From Hallerella porci (lineage in GTDB: Bacteria > Fibrobacterota > Fibrobacteria > Fibrobacterales > Fibrobacteraceae), in contig NZ_QGHD01000002.1 of the NCBI RefSeq assembly GCF_003148885.1, positions 62,001-126,000 of the forward strand: a DNA stretch of 64,000 bases, in the 5' to 3' direction. The stretch's first letter is position 1; each line of letters opens with the position of its first letter. The position numbers and the translations under genes were made by a program. Shown here in pieces: positions 26,069 to 35,960 of this stretch. The notes beneath the pieces were generated by a model. That model was not told the DNA's origin, ran no database searches, and was given only the letters and a program-made list of their open reading frames with translations.

Positions 26069-26770
26069 GTGAAAAGCAAATCTGTTGTTTTTAGCGCACT
26101 CAAAGCCGCGTTTCCTTATACGATACCCATCTTCGCGGGATTTTGGTTTTTAGGACTCACTTACGGCATTTACATGAACTCGGAAAACTTCAACTTTTTA
26201 TATCCGATGTTCATGAGCTTTTGCATTTTCGCAGGCTCAATGGAATTTGTCACCGTCGGACTTTTGCTCGCCGCCTACAATCCGTTACAAGCGCTTTTGC
26301 TCACGCTGATGATCAACGCGCGCCATTTATTTTACGGCATTTCCATGCTCAATCGTTTTCGTCAAGTCGGATTCAAAAAATTGTATTTGATTTACGGCAT
26401 GTGCGATGAAACTTTTTCCATCAATTACACCGCAAAAATTCCTGCGGAGATTGATCGCGGATGGTTTATGTTTTGGGTCACCGTTCTCAATCAATTTTAT
26501 TGGGTTTCGGGCGCAACTCTCGGCGGAATTTTCGGATCGCTTATTCGCTTCAATACAAAAGGAATTGGCTTTGCGATGACCGCAATGTTTGTCGTTATTT
26601 TTATGGAGCAATGGCTCAAAGAAAAAAATCATTGGAGTTCTCTTTTGGGATTTGCAATTACCGGCGGCTCGCTCGCTATTTTTGGCCCCGAAAATTTTAT
26701 CATTCCTTCGATGATTGCAATTCTGATTTTGCTTTCCACTTTACGAAAGCCTTTAGAAAAAAGAATTTAG
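26069..26770 (+). CDS. azlC: AzlC-family amino acid exporter, large subunit
   Basis: A 233-residue membrane protein of the AzlC/YgaZ family, the large half of a branched-chain amino acid exporter. It shows the N-terminal AFPYTIPIFAGFWFLGLTYGIYM segment, FAGSMEFVTVGLL and NARHLFYGISM, all typical. About six or seven membrane helices. It pairs with the AzlD-like gene 14 bases downstream. The GTG start is supported by the adjacent promoter element. Confidence 0.9.
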   Translation: MKSKSVVFSALKAAFPYTIPIFAGFWFLGLTYGIYMNSENFNFLYPMFMSFCIFAGSMEFVTVGLLLAAYNPLQALLLTLMINARHLFYGISMLNRFRQVGFKKLYLIYGMCDETFSINYTAKIPAEIDRGWFMFWVTVLNQFYWVSGATLGGIFGSLIRFNTKGIGFAMTAMFVVIFMEQWLKEKNHWSSLLGFAITGGSLAIFGPENFIIPSMIAILILLSTLRKPLEKRI

Positions 26771-26784
26771 CGGAGAATTGAACG

Positions 26785-27120
26785 ATGACATTTTCCGAAC
26801 AAATTATCACCATCGGCGCAGTCGTTTTAGGAACCCTCATTACGCGCTTTTTACCGTTTCTCATTTTCCCTGCAGGTAAGCCGACGCCGAAATATATTCA
26901 ATATCTCGGAAAAGTTTTAGCGCCTGCGACCTTTGCCCTTTTGGTGATTTATTCGCTCAAAGATGTTTCATTCTCAGCGGGAAATTATGGACTCCCTGAA
27001 ATCATCGGAATTTTTCTCACCGTCGTTTTGCATTTATGGAAAAGGCAAATGCTCCTTTCCATTGCGGGCGGTACAATTTCTTATATGATTTTAGTGCAAT
27101 TTATTTTTCCAACGCCCTAA
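26785..27120 (+). CDS. azlD: AzlD-family amino acid exporter, small subunit
   Basis: A 111-residue membrane protein with four hydrophobic helices. It shows the family features [42 protein letters not shown] and a [16 protein letters not shown] segment. It forms the exporter with AzlC. A GGAG ribosome site lies about 8 bases upstream of the ATG. Confidence 0.9.
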   Translation: MTFSEQIITIGAVVLGTLITRFLPFLIFPAGKPTPKYIQYLGKVLAPATFALLVIYSLKDVSFSAGNYGLPEIIGIFLTVVLHLWKRQMLLSIAGGTISYMILVQFIFPTP

Positions 27121-27168
27121 AAATTTTTCGGCAAAAATTATACTTTTTCAAAAAAAGGAATTTGAAAA

Positions 27169-27915
27169 ATGAAACTCGTTTCTTGGAATGTCGCCGGCAT
27201 TCGCGCTTGCCTTAAAAAAGGTTTGCCCGATTTCTTTCATCAAGTCAACGCAGACGCTTTCTGCTTACAAGAAGTCAAAGCCGAAGCGAGTCAATTTGAT
27301 TTTCATCCCGAAGGTTATTCGGAATATCTTTTCCCGGCGAAGCGCAAAGGTTATTCGGGCACGATGATTTATAGCCGCACGGAACCGCTCGATATTCAAT
27401 ACGGCTACGGCGAAAGCGAATACGATGATGAAGGTCGCAGCATTACCGCCGAATTTGAAAAATTTTATTTGGTGACAACTTATGTGCCAAACGCAAAACG
27501 CGATTTGAGTCGATTGGAATCGCGGATGCATTTTGAAGATTCCTTCCGCGCTTATCTCAAAAAATTAGAAGAAAAAAAGCCGGTCGTTCTCTGCGGCGAT
27601 TTGAATGTTGCGCACAATGAAATTGACATTTGCAATGCGCGCGCCAATCGCGGACATGCGGGATTTACCGATGAAGAACGTGCAAAATTCAGCGAACTTT
27701 TAGACAGCGGATTTGTCGACACTTTCCGCGCCCTTTATCCCGATCGTGTACGTTACACTTGGTGGAGTTATCTCGGACATGCCCGCGAAAATAACGCCGG
27801 TTGGCGTTTAGATTATTTTGTCGTCTCGAAAAATTTCTTTTCACAAGTGAAAGATTCCCTCGTTTACGACGATGTCTTAGGAAGCGATCACTGCCCTATC
27901 GGATTAGAACTGTAA
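27169..27915 (+). CDS. xth: Exodeoxyribonuclease III / AP endonuclease
   Basis: A 248-residue Xth-type endonuclease/exonuclease cutting at abasic sites. Catalytic motifs are visible: SWNVAGIRA, LQEVKAE with metal-binding Glu, GDLNVAHNEID, WRLDYFVVS and the C-terminal GSDHCPIGLEL with catalytic His. AAGGA precedes the ATG. A single gene with its own terminator. Confidence 0.94.
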   Translation: MKLVSWNVAGIRACLKKGLPDFFHQVNADAFCLQEVKAEASQFDFHPEGYSEYLFPAKRKGYSGTMIYSRTEPLDIQYGYGESEYDDEGRSITAEFEKFYLVTTYVPNAKRDLSRLESRMHFEDSFRAYLKKLEEKKPVVLCGDLNVAHNEIDICNARANRGHAGFTDEERAKFSELLDSGFVDTFRALYPDRVRYTWWSYLGHARENNAGWRLDYFVVSKNFFSQVKDSLVYDDVLGSDHCPIGLEL

Positions 27916-27940
27916 ATTATTCCAACAAGTTTCTGCAGCA

Positions 27941-27966
27941 CGCGCCCTTCGGGCGCGTTTTTTATT
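27941..27966 (+). terminator. Terminator after xth
   Basis: GC-rich 7-bp stem CGCGCCC/GGGCGCG with TTC loop, followed by TTTTTTATT. Confidence 0.9.
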
Positions 27967-27968
27967 GC

Positions 27969-28003
27969 AAAAAAAGTGGCACCCCGAAACGGAGCGCCAC
28001 TTT
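27969..28003 (-). terminator. Terminator after the AspT-like transporter gene
   Basis: On the minus strand AAAGTGGC/GCCACTTT with a 15-base loop ends in a T run. It lies 20 bases after the transporter stop. Confidence 0.75.
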
Positions 28004-28022
28004 GACCCTGGAAAAAAACTTT

Positions 28023-29687
28023 TTAAGTGAGCAGGAATATCGCAAGCACTTGCGCGGTTAAAATACGAAGCAACATCGTGAGCGGATAAACCGATGCGTA
28101 TGCCACATTCGTCGCTTCGGAATTTGAAAGTCCGTTGGCGAACGCAAGAGCCGGAGGATCCGTCATCGAGCCCGCAATCATTCCGCAAAGGCTTAAATAA
28201 TTGACTTTGAAAACGAGCTTTCCCACGATTCCCGCAATCATCAGCGGGATAAATGTGATGAGAGCAGCAAGTCCCATATAATAGAATCCGTCGCCGTTTA
28301 ACAAAACATCAAAGAATTTAATTCCTGCATTCAAACCGACACAAGTGAGGAATAATGTAATGCCGAGTTCGCGGAGCATTAAATTTGCACTCGCTGCCAT
28401 AAAGAAATTTAAAGGTCCGAGTTTACGTTTCCGCGAAAGAAGAATTGCAACGATTAACGGACCGCCAGCAAGTCCGAGCTTCAGCGGCATCGGCATTCCT
28501 GGAATTGCAATAGGAATTGAACCCACGATAACGCCGATGAAAATGCCAAGAAATGCGGGAAGAATTTCCGGATGATTTAACGCCTTGAGCGAATCACCTA
28601 AATCTTTGGCAACAGCATCAATTCCTTCGGTCGGACCGACGACCAAAAGTTTATCCGCAAATTTAATGCGCAAATCCAAGCGTCCTGTAAATTTGAAATC
28701 TCCGCGGACAACACGGCTCACAGTAACGCCGTAACGTTCTGGGAAATTTAACGAGCCAATTGTTTTGCCGAGCATCTTTTTATTCGTCACCAAAATGCTA
28801 CGGGTTTCTAATTTCGAAGCGACTTTCGTAATCGGCGCATTCAATTTTGAACCGATGACTTTTTCCATGGTGCGCACCGCTTCGGGCATTCCCACAATGT
28901 GCACTTTATCGCCTTCTTGAATAATCGTTTTTCCGTTCGGCGTAAAAATGCTATCGCCTCTTAAAAGTCTTGTGATAACAACACCGCTCGAAATCAAATC
29001 GGGAATTTCTTTTAAAGGAACTCCGAAGAGATTTTTGTTTTCTACCAAAAGACTTGTCGAAATAATTTCCGAACGCGTTGCTGCAATTTCAGAAGCATAA
29101 TCTTCTGCCGCTTTCACCGGATTTTGCCGGAAGAAAACGCGAACTAAAATCATCACCAAAATAATGCCGATTACACCAAACGGATACGCAACCGCATAAC
29201 CGATTCCCGTCAGAGAAGTGTCAACGCCTGCCGCAGCAAATGCCGAATTCGCAGCGCCCAAAGACGGCGTATTCGTCACCGCACCGCAAAGCATCCCGAT
29301 GAGAACAGGAACATTATTTTTCATATCGGTGAAGAAGTAAAGGCAAAGCGTTACAATCACACCCGAAAGAACAATTCCCGAAGCGAGAATATTTAACCCT
29401 AAACCGTGACGGCGAATGGAATCAATAAATCCCGGGCCGACTTGCATTCCAATCGTATAAACAAAAAGAATCAAACCAAATTCTTGAATAAAATGCAAAA
29501 CATTCGGATCAATGCGAAGTCCTAAATGCCCTAAAAGAATGCCGACGAAAAGAGCGCCCGCACCACCGAGACTGATTCCCTTTACTTTAATTTTTCCAAG
29601 CATTAACCCAAGCGCTGCAGTAATCGAAAGAACAACAACTTGTTCCGCAACAGAGGGCTTTGTAAAAAGGTCAATCAGCCATTGCAT
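28023..29687 (-). CDS. AspT/YidE-family transporter with two RCK_C domains
   Basis: A 554-residue inner-membrane protein of the aspartate:alanine antiporter-like (YidE/YbjL duplication) family. Two hydrophobic bundles flank a cytoplasmic middle with two TrkA-C/RCK_C-type domains (about 195-275 and 285-360). Motifs GALFVGILLGHLGL, GMLCGAVTNTPSLGAAN and the later GMIAGSMTDPPALAFAN are the duplicated family signatures. The substrate is probably an organic anion or amino acid, not determinable. It diverges from a LysR regulator, and a composite element (29736-29781) shared with the gene at 40416 lies upstream. Confidence 0.85.
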   Translation of the reverse strand: MQWLIDLFTKPSVAEQVVVLSITAALGLMLGKIKVKGISLGGAGALFVGILLGHLGLRIDPNVLHFIQEFGLILFVYTIGMQVGPGFIDSIRRHGLGLNILASGIVLSGVIVTLCLYFFTDMKNNVPVLIGMLCGAVTNTPSLGAANSAFAAAGVDTSLTGIGYAVAYPFGVIGIILVMILVRVFFRQNPVKAAEDYASEIAATRSEIISTSLLVENKNLFGVPLKEIPDLISSGVVITRLLRGDSIFTPNGKTIIQEGDKVHIVGMPEAVRTMEKVIGSKLNAPITKVASKLETRSILVTNKKMLGKTIGSLNFPERYGVTVSRVVRGDFKFTGRLDLRIKFADKLLVVGPTEGIDAVAKDLGDSLKALNHPEILPAFLGIFIGVIVGSIPIAIPGMPMPLKLGLAGGPLIVAILLSRKRKLGPLNFFMAASANLMLRELGITLFLTCVGLNAGIKFFDVLLNGDGFYYMGLAALITFIPLMIAGIVGKLVFKVNYLSLCGMIAGSMTDPPALAFANGLSNSEATNVAYASVYPLTMLLRILTAQVLAIFLLT

Positions 29688-29735
29688 AATTTTTTCCAGG
29701 TTGAAATTTGTGTAAAAGATAAAATGGAAAAATTT

Positions 29736-29781
29736 ATTTGTCTAATAGTTTCCAAGTATTAAATTCATCATTAAAAATGAT
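29736..29781 (-). promoter_or_regulatory. Composite element, copy 1
   Basis: Plus-strand order: ATTTGTCTAATAG (29736-29748), 2 bases, TCCAAGTAT (29751-29759), 7 bases, ATCA, 7 bases, TGAT (ending 29781). Every part and every spacing recurs at 40469-40514. It begins 49 bases upstream of the AspT-like start, so it acts as promoter and/or operator for that gene. The divergent LysR ATG is 60 bases away on the other side. Confidence 0.7.
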
Positions 29782-29828
29782 TGATAAAACTTCCTTGATT
29801 ATTTGCATTGATATTTGCAGAAATTATC

Positions 29829-29836
29829 TATAATTG
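29829..29836 (+). promoter_or_regulatory. TATAATTG element before LysR gene
   Basis: TATAATTG-TAATT-ATG: one mismatch to TAnnTTTG, 5 bases before the start codon. A weaker copy of the leaderless pattern. Confidence 0.35.
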
Positions 29837-29841
29837 TAATT

Positions 29842-30759
29842 ATGGAACTCACACAGCTGAAATATTTTTTGGAAGTTGCGCGCACCGAACATGTGACGCA
29901 AAGTGCGAAAAACCTTTTTATTGTGCAGCCTGCACTCACACAATCAATTCATAAATTAGAAGATGAACTCGGCATTGTGTTATTTAAAAATCAAGGGCGA
30001 AATATTAAGCTCACCGATAACGGACGATTTTTTTACGAAAAATTAAAACCACTTTATGAAGAATTGATTGCTCTTCCAACTCTTTTGAAAGAAAGTGCAG
30101 ACAAGCAAAATAATAGCGTCAAGCTAAATGTTTTAGCTGCATCGACGATGATTACGCAAGCGATTATCGAATACAAACAAAATAATCACGACGTAGATAT
30201 CGACATCATTCAAAACGAAGAAACAAAAGTTTTTGATATTTGCGTGCGCACTTACGCAACCTATAAACCAGAACTTGACAATACCGCATCAGACGAAACT
30301 TTTGTCACATCTGAAAAAATTTATTTGGCAGTTCCCAATAATGCGCAATATAAAAAGCTCGATAAAATTTCACTTTTTGATGTGGGCGATAAATTTATCG
30401 GTTTGTATGGTTCGAAACAATACCGCAAAATTTGTAATGAACTTTGCCAAGGAATTGGATTTAAAACGCATATTACTTTTGAAAGCGATAATGTGATGGC
30501 GGTGAAAGAAGCGGTTGCCGCAGGAATTGGCGTTGGATTTTGGCCCGAAATTTCGTGGGGCAAAATGGATCACAAAAAAATTCGATTGCTCGAAATTAGC
30601 GACGCTGAATTTAAACGCGACATCGTGATTTCGCTTCGCAAAAACAAACAAGACAATTCAAAAATCGAAGCGTTCTTCCAATTTTTATCGCGTTATGTGG
30701 AAAAGCGCAGGCACCGCCCAAGAGTCATTAAACCCGCAGAAACAACTGAAACGGTATAA
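29842..30759 (+). CDS. LysR-family transcriptional regulator
   Basis: A 305-residue LysR-type regulator. The N-terminal winged HTH begins MELTQLKYFLEVARTEHVTQSAKNL and includes QPALTQSIHKLEDELG. The effector domain follows and ends with a basic tail. ATG 29842 gives the canonical start. It diverges from the AspT-like transporter gene, the classic layout for a regulator and its target, so it probably senses that transporter's substrate. It may also recognise the shared element at 40469-40514. Confidence 0.88.
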   Translation: MELTQLKYFLEVARTEHVTQSAKNLFIVQPALTQSIHKLEDELGIVLFKNQGRNIKLTDNGRFFYEKLKPLYEELIALPTLLKESADKQNNSVKLNVLAASTMITQAIIEYKQNNHDVDIDIIQNEETKVFDICVRTYATYKPELDNTASDETFVTSEKIYLAVPNNAQYKKLDKISLFDVGDKFIGLYGSKQYRKICNELCQGIGFKTHITFESDNVMAVKEAVAAGIGVGFWPEISWGKMDHKKIRLLEISDAEFKRDIVISLRKNKQDNSKIEAFFQFLSRYVEKRRHRPRVIKPAETTETV

Positions 30760-30770
30760 AAATTTTTCTA

Positions 30771-30803
30771 TAGAAAAGCAAGAGAAATTCTCTTGCTTTT
30801 CTA
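30771..30803. terminator. Bidirectional terminator between lysR and ppk1
   Basis: A perfect 16-bp inverted repeat (30771-30786 with 30788-30803) around a one-base centre. It includes the ppk1 stop codon. Its T-rich arm serves both converging genes. Confidence 0.8.
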
Positions 30804-32834
30804 TTCTTCACATTGCATTTCTTGTGCGTTTACCAGCTTTTCATCTGAAGAAGATTCAATTGGAATTTTGATGTATTTTCCGCTAGGTTGCAAGAGGCGC
30901 GCTTTCACATTATCTAAAAGCATAATGTTTAAAATGCTTCGCAAACGATTTTTGATTTCTTTCGATTTAATCGGCGTGATCACTTCAACGCGATTTTCTG
31001 TATTGCGAGTCATCATGTCCGCAGAACCGATAAAAATTTGTTCTTTTGCGCCTTTGCCAAATGCATAAATGCGTGAATGTTCCAAGAATTTTCCGACGAT
31101 ACTTCGAATAGTTATGTTATCTGTAATTCCTGGAATGCCTGGGAGCAAGCAACAAATACCGCGAATAATCAAATTGATTTTTACGCCGGCTTGACTTGCT
31201 TCGACGAGTTTTTCAATCACATCAACATCGGTCAAAGAATTCATTTTAAATGTTAATGCACCTTCGCTTTTCTTTGCAATTTCAGAATCGATGAGTTGCA
31301 AAATTTTTGATTTTAAACCAAGTGGCGACACGAGCAATTTTGAATACTTGCCACCTAAATTTCCGATGCACACATTTTTGAAAAATTCAACAGCATCTTT
31401 TCCGATTTGAACATCCGATGTCATGAACGAAATATCGGTATAAAGTTTACATGTTTTTTCGTTGTAATTGCCCGTGCCGATTTGCGTAATGTATTGAATT
31501 TGCGAATCATTTCGACGCGTAATCAAACAGATTTTACTATGCACTTTATAGCCTTCGGGGCCATATAAAACATGGCAACCCGCATCTTCTAATCTTTCAG
31601 ACCAGTCGATATTATTGAGTTCATCAAAGCGTGCGCGCAGTTCAATTAAAGTCGTGACTTCAATTCCGTTTTCTGCAGCACGGCACAAATAATCCACCAA
31701 TTTTGCGCGATGCGCCAGTCGATAAATCGTAATTTTAATCGAGAGCGTATTCGGATCTTCAGCGGCTTCTTTAATGAGTTTTAAGAACGGATCCATTTTT
31801 TCATACGGATACGAAAGCATTAAATCGCGTTCAGAAATTTGCGAAATCATCGAAGTTTTTGCATCCACACTTTTAGAATCAACAGGCGAGAATAGCGGAT
31901 ACGAAAGTTTTCCAGAAAGTTCTACCGGTAAAATTTCAGGCAAACTAAAAGGAAATTTCATTTTTAAAGGAGCAGAAGTGACAAAGATTTGTTTCTTTTG
32001 CACTTTCAATGTGCGCAAAATAAATTCTTCTAATTCGGACGATAATGATTTTGCGGCTTCAACGCGCACAATAAAACTCACGCGGCGTTTTTTCAAAATG
32101 AGTTTCATTTGATTGCGATAATCTTCGGAGCCGTCAGTTTCTTCGTCCGTTGTCAAATCGCCATTGCGCGTAATGCAAATAATATTTTTATCCGAGATTT
32201 TATACATCGAAAAAATTTCATCGATGTGTTCTACAATAAGTTCTTCGGCAAAAATAAATCGTTTTGAATCATCCCCAATTGGAATAATTTCTGGAATCGT
32301 CGCTGGGCATTGCACGAGACCTAAAATATTTTTGTTTTTATTTTTTAAGGAGGCGACGATATAAGAAATTTTACTTTGCAAATTAGGAGTCGGATGACGC
32401 GCATCCACAATTTGCGGCGAAAGCAATGGCAAAATGTTATCTTGATAATATTCTTTCAAAAATTTCTTTTCTTCTTTGTTGCATTTTTTATAAGCGACAA
32501 ATTCGATGCCTTGTTCAGAAAGTTCGCTTTTAATTTGCGAATAAGTCGAATCTTTTTTCTTATACAATTTTGATGTTTCCGAAAAAATCGCATCGAGCTG
32601 TTCGCTAGCAGTCATTTGGCATTTATTATCTTTCCAATGTTTTTTAATTTCTGCCATTTTAAAAAGAATGCCTACGCGAATCATAAAAAATTCATCTAAA
32701 TTCGATGTGAAAATGGAGACGAATTTTAAGCGTTCCAAAAGCGGAACAGTTTTATCATTTGCTTCTTCTAAAACGCGTTCGTTAAAACGCAGCCAAGAAA
32801 GTTCTCTATTTTGTTTGTAGATTTCATGTTTCAT
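30801..32834 (-). CDS. ppk1: Polyphosphate kinase 1
   Basis: A 677-residue PPK1, polymerising the gamma phosphate of ATP into polyphosphate. The N-terminus NRELSWLRFNERVLEEA and FFMIRVG, the central TIYRLAH, LIELRARFDELNNIDWSERLEDAGCHVLYG, and KVHSKICLITRR (autophosphorylated His region) are diagnostic. RGICCLLPGI and IGSADMMTRN complete the phospholipase D-like fold. It is the last gene of the pst-phoU-ppx-ppk run, 2 bases after ppx, and its stop lies within the terminator stem. Confidence 0.94.
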   Translation of the reverse strand: MKHEIYKQNRELSWLRFNERVLEEANDKTVPLLERLKFVSIFTSNLDEFFMIRVGILFKMAEIKKHWKDNKCQMTASEQLDAIFSETSKLYKKKDSTYSQIKSELSEQGIEFVAYKKCNKEEKKFLKEYYQDNILPLLSPQIVDARHPTPNLQSKISYIVASLKNKNKNILGLVQCPATIPEIIPIGDDSKRFIFAEELIVEHIDEIFSMYKISDKNIICITRNGDLTTDEETDGSEDYRNQMKLILKKRRVSFIVRVEAAKSLSSELEEFILRTLKVQKKQIFVTSAPLKMKFPFSLPEILPVELSGKLSYPLFSPVDSKSVDAKTSMISQISERDLMLSYPYEKMDPFLKLIKEAAEDPNTLSIKITIYRLAHRAKLVDYLCRAAENGIEVTTLIELRARFDELNNIDWSERLEDAGCHVLYGPEGYKVHSKICLITRRNDSQIQYITQIGTGNYNEKTCKLYTDISFMTSDVQIGKDAVEFFKNVCIGNLGGKYSKLLVSPLGLKSKILQLIDSEIAKKSEGALTFKMNSLTDVDVIEKLVEASQAGVKINLIIRGICCLLPGIPGITDNITIRSIVGKFLEHSRIYAFGKGAKEQIFIGSADMMTRNTENRVEVITPIKSKEIKNRLRSILNIMLLDNVKARLLQPSGKYIKIPIESSSDEKLVNAQEMQCEE

Positions 32835-32836
32835 TT

Positions 32837-33733
32837 TTAGTTTCCCTTAATTTGTTTCATTAAATAACCTTCGCGAATGCCGAAATTGCTTTTGCAAATA
32901 TTCGTGCATTCAAAATAGCGCGCAATCGTTTTCAAAATGATCATCCCCGGAATGATTGTGTGAATGCGATGCGGCGCCGTTTGTAAAATCGCGGTCAGAT
33001 ATTCTTTTTTTTCGGCTTTGAAAAGTTTTAAAATGTCTTTGAATTTTTCGTAAGACATTTCATTGGTTTCGTTGTTGCACAAGCGATTATAAATTTTAAA
33101 TGTATTGCGAACGCTTCCGCCGACTCCATAAATTTTTTTCTGATACGCCGAATCGGGCACATCGATTCCATCTAAAAATTCTAAAACAGCGCCTTTAATT
33201 TTTTGCTGTTCCATTTTAGTTGGGATAATGCGGCTTACATATTTTTCGTAACTGTTCAAAGAACCAATCGGAAACGAATACGATTTCACGATTTGATTAT
33301 TCTTAAAATAAACAAGTTCTGTACTTGCCCCACCGATATCAACTAAAATGCCTTCGTAAACATTTAAGCAAAGCGTTGCGCCTAAAAAACTGTATTCAGC
33401 TTCTTCTTTTCCCGAAAGAATTTTCACACGGATAGAAGTGACGAATAAAACTTTTTTCAAAACCGTTTCGCGATTTTTGACAAGGCGCAAACTCGCTGTT
33501 GCAAAGGCAAAAATTTGCGTCACTTGATGCGAAAAAATTTTCGTTTTGAAATCATTTAACACGGCGATTAAGCGCTTAATCCCATCGGATTTTAAGTTTC
33601 CATTTTCAACGTATGAAGCAAGGCCAGCGACACTTCTTTTTTTGTCAATCAACTTAAAATCATTTCCGATGACTTCGTAAATGCACAAGCGAATCGTATT
33701 GGAGCCGATATCGATGATGGCATAATTTTTCAT
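32837..33733 (-). CDS. ppx: Exopolyphosphatase / Ppx-GppA phosphatase (first copy)
   Basis: A 298-residue Ppx/GppA-family enzyme degrading polyphosphate or pppGpp. It shows the actin-like phosphate motifs IIDIGSNTIRLCIYE, ATASLRLVKN, SGKEEAEYSFLG, LVDIGGASTELV and GVGGSVRN. It is about 300 residues, the short form without the C-terminal HD domain. ATG 33733 gives the canonical start one base after phoU's stop. A second family member lies at 52767-53675. Confidence 0.9.
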   Translation of the reverse strand: MKNYAIIDIGSNTIRLCIYEVIGNDFKLIDKKRSVAGLASYVENGNLKSDGIKRLIAVLNDFKTKIFSHQVTQIFAFATASLRLVKNRETVLKKVLFVTSIRVKILSGKEEAEYSFLGATLCLNVYEGILVDIGGASTELVYFKNNQIVKSYSFPIGSLNSYEKYVSRIIPTKMEQQKIKGAVLEFLDGIDVPDSAYQKKIYGVGGSVRNTFKIYNRLCNNETNEMSYEKFKDILKLFKAEKKEYLTAILQTAPHRIHTIIPGMIILKTIARYFECTNICKSNFGIREGYLMKQIKGN

Positions 33734-33734
33734 T

Positions 33735-34394
33735 TTACACCTGCTTTGGAATGATGCGACTGCCGGTTTCTTCAAAGATTGCCCAACGCGCAACATTCAC
33801 GGCATGGTCGCCAATGCGTTCCAAATATTTTGCAATCATAAACGAATCGATTACATTATCTGCATTTGCAGAACTAGAACGAATGGATTCAATCAATTCT
33901 TTTTTCGATTCGGTAAATGCTCGATCGATAATATCATCGACGCAACAAACATCTTTTGCCATCGTGACATCTTTTAAGATGAATGCATCTACCGATTGCG
34001 AAATCATTTGTCCGATTTTTTCAATCATCAAAGGAATCGTAGAAAGCTGCACAGGCGATGCATTTTTATTCGAAAGCGTGAGCACAATTTCGGAAATGTC
34101 TGCGCATTGATCGCCGATGCGTTCTAAATCGCTCACCATTTTAAGCGATGCCGAAATAAAACGCAAATCGTGTGCAACTGGCTGCTGGCTTAATAAAAGG
34201 CGCAAGCAGAGCGTTTCAATATCTTTCATTTGCTGATCGATTTTTTTATCGTCTTCGATATTTTGCTCCGCTAAATTTTTATCGCCATTGAGTAAAACTT
34301 TCGTCGCATTCGTAAACGATTCTTCGACTAAGTTTCCCATTTTGATAATCCCTTCGGTAAGAGATTCCAATTCTAAATTGAAGTTTTCTCGCAT
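33735..34394 (-). CDS. phoU: Phosphate signalling protein PhoU
   Basis: A 219-residue all-helical PhoU with two repeats. Each has the metal-binding E(D)xxxD-type motif: DLERIGDQCADISE and YLERIGDHAVNVA. It links the Pst transporter to the PhoR/PhoB-type sensor and represses the regulon when phosphate is plentiful. No phoR/phoB is in the window. The start overlaps the pstB stop as TAATG. Confidence 0.94.
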   Translation of the reverse strand: MRENFNLELESLTEGIIKMGNLVEESFTNATKVLLNGDKNLAEQNIEDDKKIDQQMKDIETLCLRLLLSQQPVAHDLRFISASLKMVSDLERIGDQCADISEIVLTLSNKNASPVQLSTIPLMIEKIGQMISQSVDAFILKDVTMAKDVCCVDDIIDRAFTESKKELIESIRSSSANADNVIDSFMIAKYLERIGDHAVNVARWAIFEETGSRIIPKQV

Positions 34395-35149
34395 TATCCA
34401 AATCTCCCTGTGATGTAATCTTCTGTTTTTTTATTTTTCGGCATCGAAAAAAGTTGTGTGGTGTCGCCGTATTCAATCACTTCGCCAAGTAAAAAGAATG
34501 CGGTTTTATCGGACACGCGAGTCGCTTGCTGCATATTGTGCGTGACCATCACAATCGTGTAATTCTTTTTGAGTTCTAAAACCAAGTCTTCAATTTTCCC
34601 AGTCGAAATCGGGTCCAAAGCGCTTGTCGGTTCATCCATTAAAAGAACTTCTGGAGAAATCGCCAAGGCGCGCGCAATGCATAAACGTTGCTGCTGACCG
34701 CCCGAAAGTCCAAGCGCACTTTTATTTAAGCGGTCTTTGAGTTCTTCCCAAACGCCTGCATTTTTAAGCGAAGTTTCTACAATTTCATCGAGGACTTTTC
34801 GATTTTTAATTCCATGCGTACGCGGACCAAAAGCGATGTTATCATAGACGCTCATCGGAAACGGATTTGGTTTTTGGAAAACCATTCCCACTCTTTTTCG
34901 AAGTTCATTCACATCGAAATCTTTGTAAATATTTTTTCCTTCGAGTTTGATATCGCCTTTGATTTTACAACCTTCGACTAAATCGTTCATCCGATTTAAC
35001 GATTTTAAAAGCGTGCTTTTTCCGCAACCCGAAGGACCGATGAACGCCACAATTTCATTGGTGGGAATATTCAAATTCACATTTTTTAATGCGTGAAAAT
35101 TCCCGTAATAAAGTTCCATATTCTGAATAGTTAATTTATACGAATTCAT
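34394..35149 (-). CDS. pstB: Phosphate ABC transporter ATPase PstB
   Basis: A 251-residue ATPase of the Pst high-affinity phosphate importer. Walker [10 protein letters not shown], signature LSGGQQQR, Walker B VLLMDEP followed by TSALDP, switch His in [21 protein letters not shown] and the [16 protein letters not shown] segment are PstB-specific. It is separated from pstA by one base (TAATATG). Confidence 0.95.
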   Translation of the reverse strand: MNSYKLTIQNMELYYGNFHALKNVNLNIPTNEIVAFIGPSGCGKSTLLKSLNRMNDLVEGCKIKGDIKLEGKNIYKDFDVNELRKRVGMVFQKPNPFPMSVYDNIAFGPRTHGIKNRKVLDEIVETSLKNAGVWEELKDRLNKSALGLSGGQQQRLCIARALAISPEVLLMDEPTSALDPISTGKIEDLVLELKKNYTIVMVTHNMQQATRVSDKTAFFLLGEVIEYGDTTQLFSMPKNKKTEDYITGRFG

Positions 35150-35150
35150 A

Positions 35151-35960
35151 TTAAACCTTTTTAATTTTATTGGCTAGTTTATTTGAAAACCAGTTGATGA
35201 TTAAAACGAGCAAAATCAAAATCACTGCAGTGGCGTAAGCTTCGCCCGTGTGAAATCCTTCGCGCGAAAGTTCATACATGTGAACCGCCAAAGATCTGCC
35301 CGAAGAAAATGCGCTCTTTGGAAAATCAGCGACCGTTCCTGCCGTATAAATTAACGCAGCCGTTTCACCGACAACGCGACCAACCGCTAAAATTACACCC
35401 GATAAAATTCCAGGAACAGCAGCCGGCAAAACGACAGAACAAACTGTTCTTATTTTTCCAGCGCCAAGTCCGTAAGAACCTTCGCGGTAACTATCGGGAA
35501 CCGATTTTAAAGCTTCTTCAGTTGTGCGCAAAATGAGAGGCAAAATCATCATCGAAACTGTGCAAATGCCTGCCACCAAAGAATAGCCGCAGCGCAGTGT
35601 TGTCACAAAGAAAAGCATTCCAAAAAGTCCATACACAATCGAAGGAATTCCCGAAAGCGTTTCTGCAGTTAAACGCACAAGCGATACGATTTTATTTCCG
35701 CGACTTGCGTATTCGACCAAGTAAATGGCTGCAAAAATTCCAAGCGGAGCGGCAACTAAAATAGAGCCCACCACCAAAATGATTGTGTTTATAATCGACG
35801 GTAAAAACGAAACGTTTTCCGAATTATATTCTAGCGAAAATAACGATGGTTTTAAATACGGAATGCCGTTGACTAAAACATAGACCACTAAAAATGCCAT
35901 CGATAAAACGGTAAGCGCCATCGAAAATTTTACAGCGTAACGCAAAATTTTACTGCTCAT
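35151..35960 (-). CDS. pstA: Phosphate ABC transporter permease PstA
   Basis: A 269-residue inner-membrane permease with six helices. It shows the [15 protein letters not shown] and [17 protein letters not shown] segments and the coupling loop [12 protein letters not shown]. The [15 protein letters not shown] segment is characteristic. Start overlaps the pstC stop as ATGA. Confidence 0.93.
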   Translation of the reverse strand: MSSKILRYAVKFSMALTVLSMAFLVVYVLVNGIPYLKPSLFSLEYNSENVSFLPSIINTIILVVGSILVAAPLGIFAAIYLVEYASRGNKIVSLVRLTAETLSGIPSIVYGLFGMLFFVTTLRCGYSLVAGICTVSMMILPLILRTTEEALKSVPDSYREGSYGLGAGKIRTVCSVVLPAAVPGILSGVILAVGRVVGETAALIYTAGTVADFPKSAFSSGRSLAVHMYELSREGFHTGEAYATAVILILLVLIINWFSNKLANKIKKV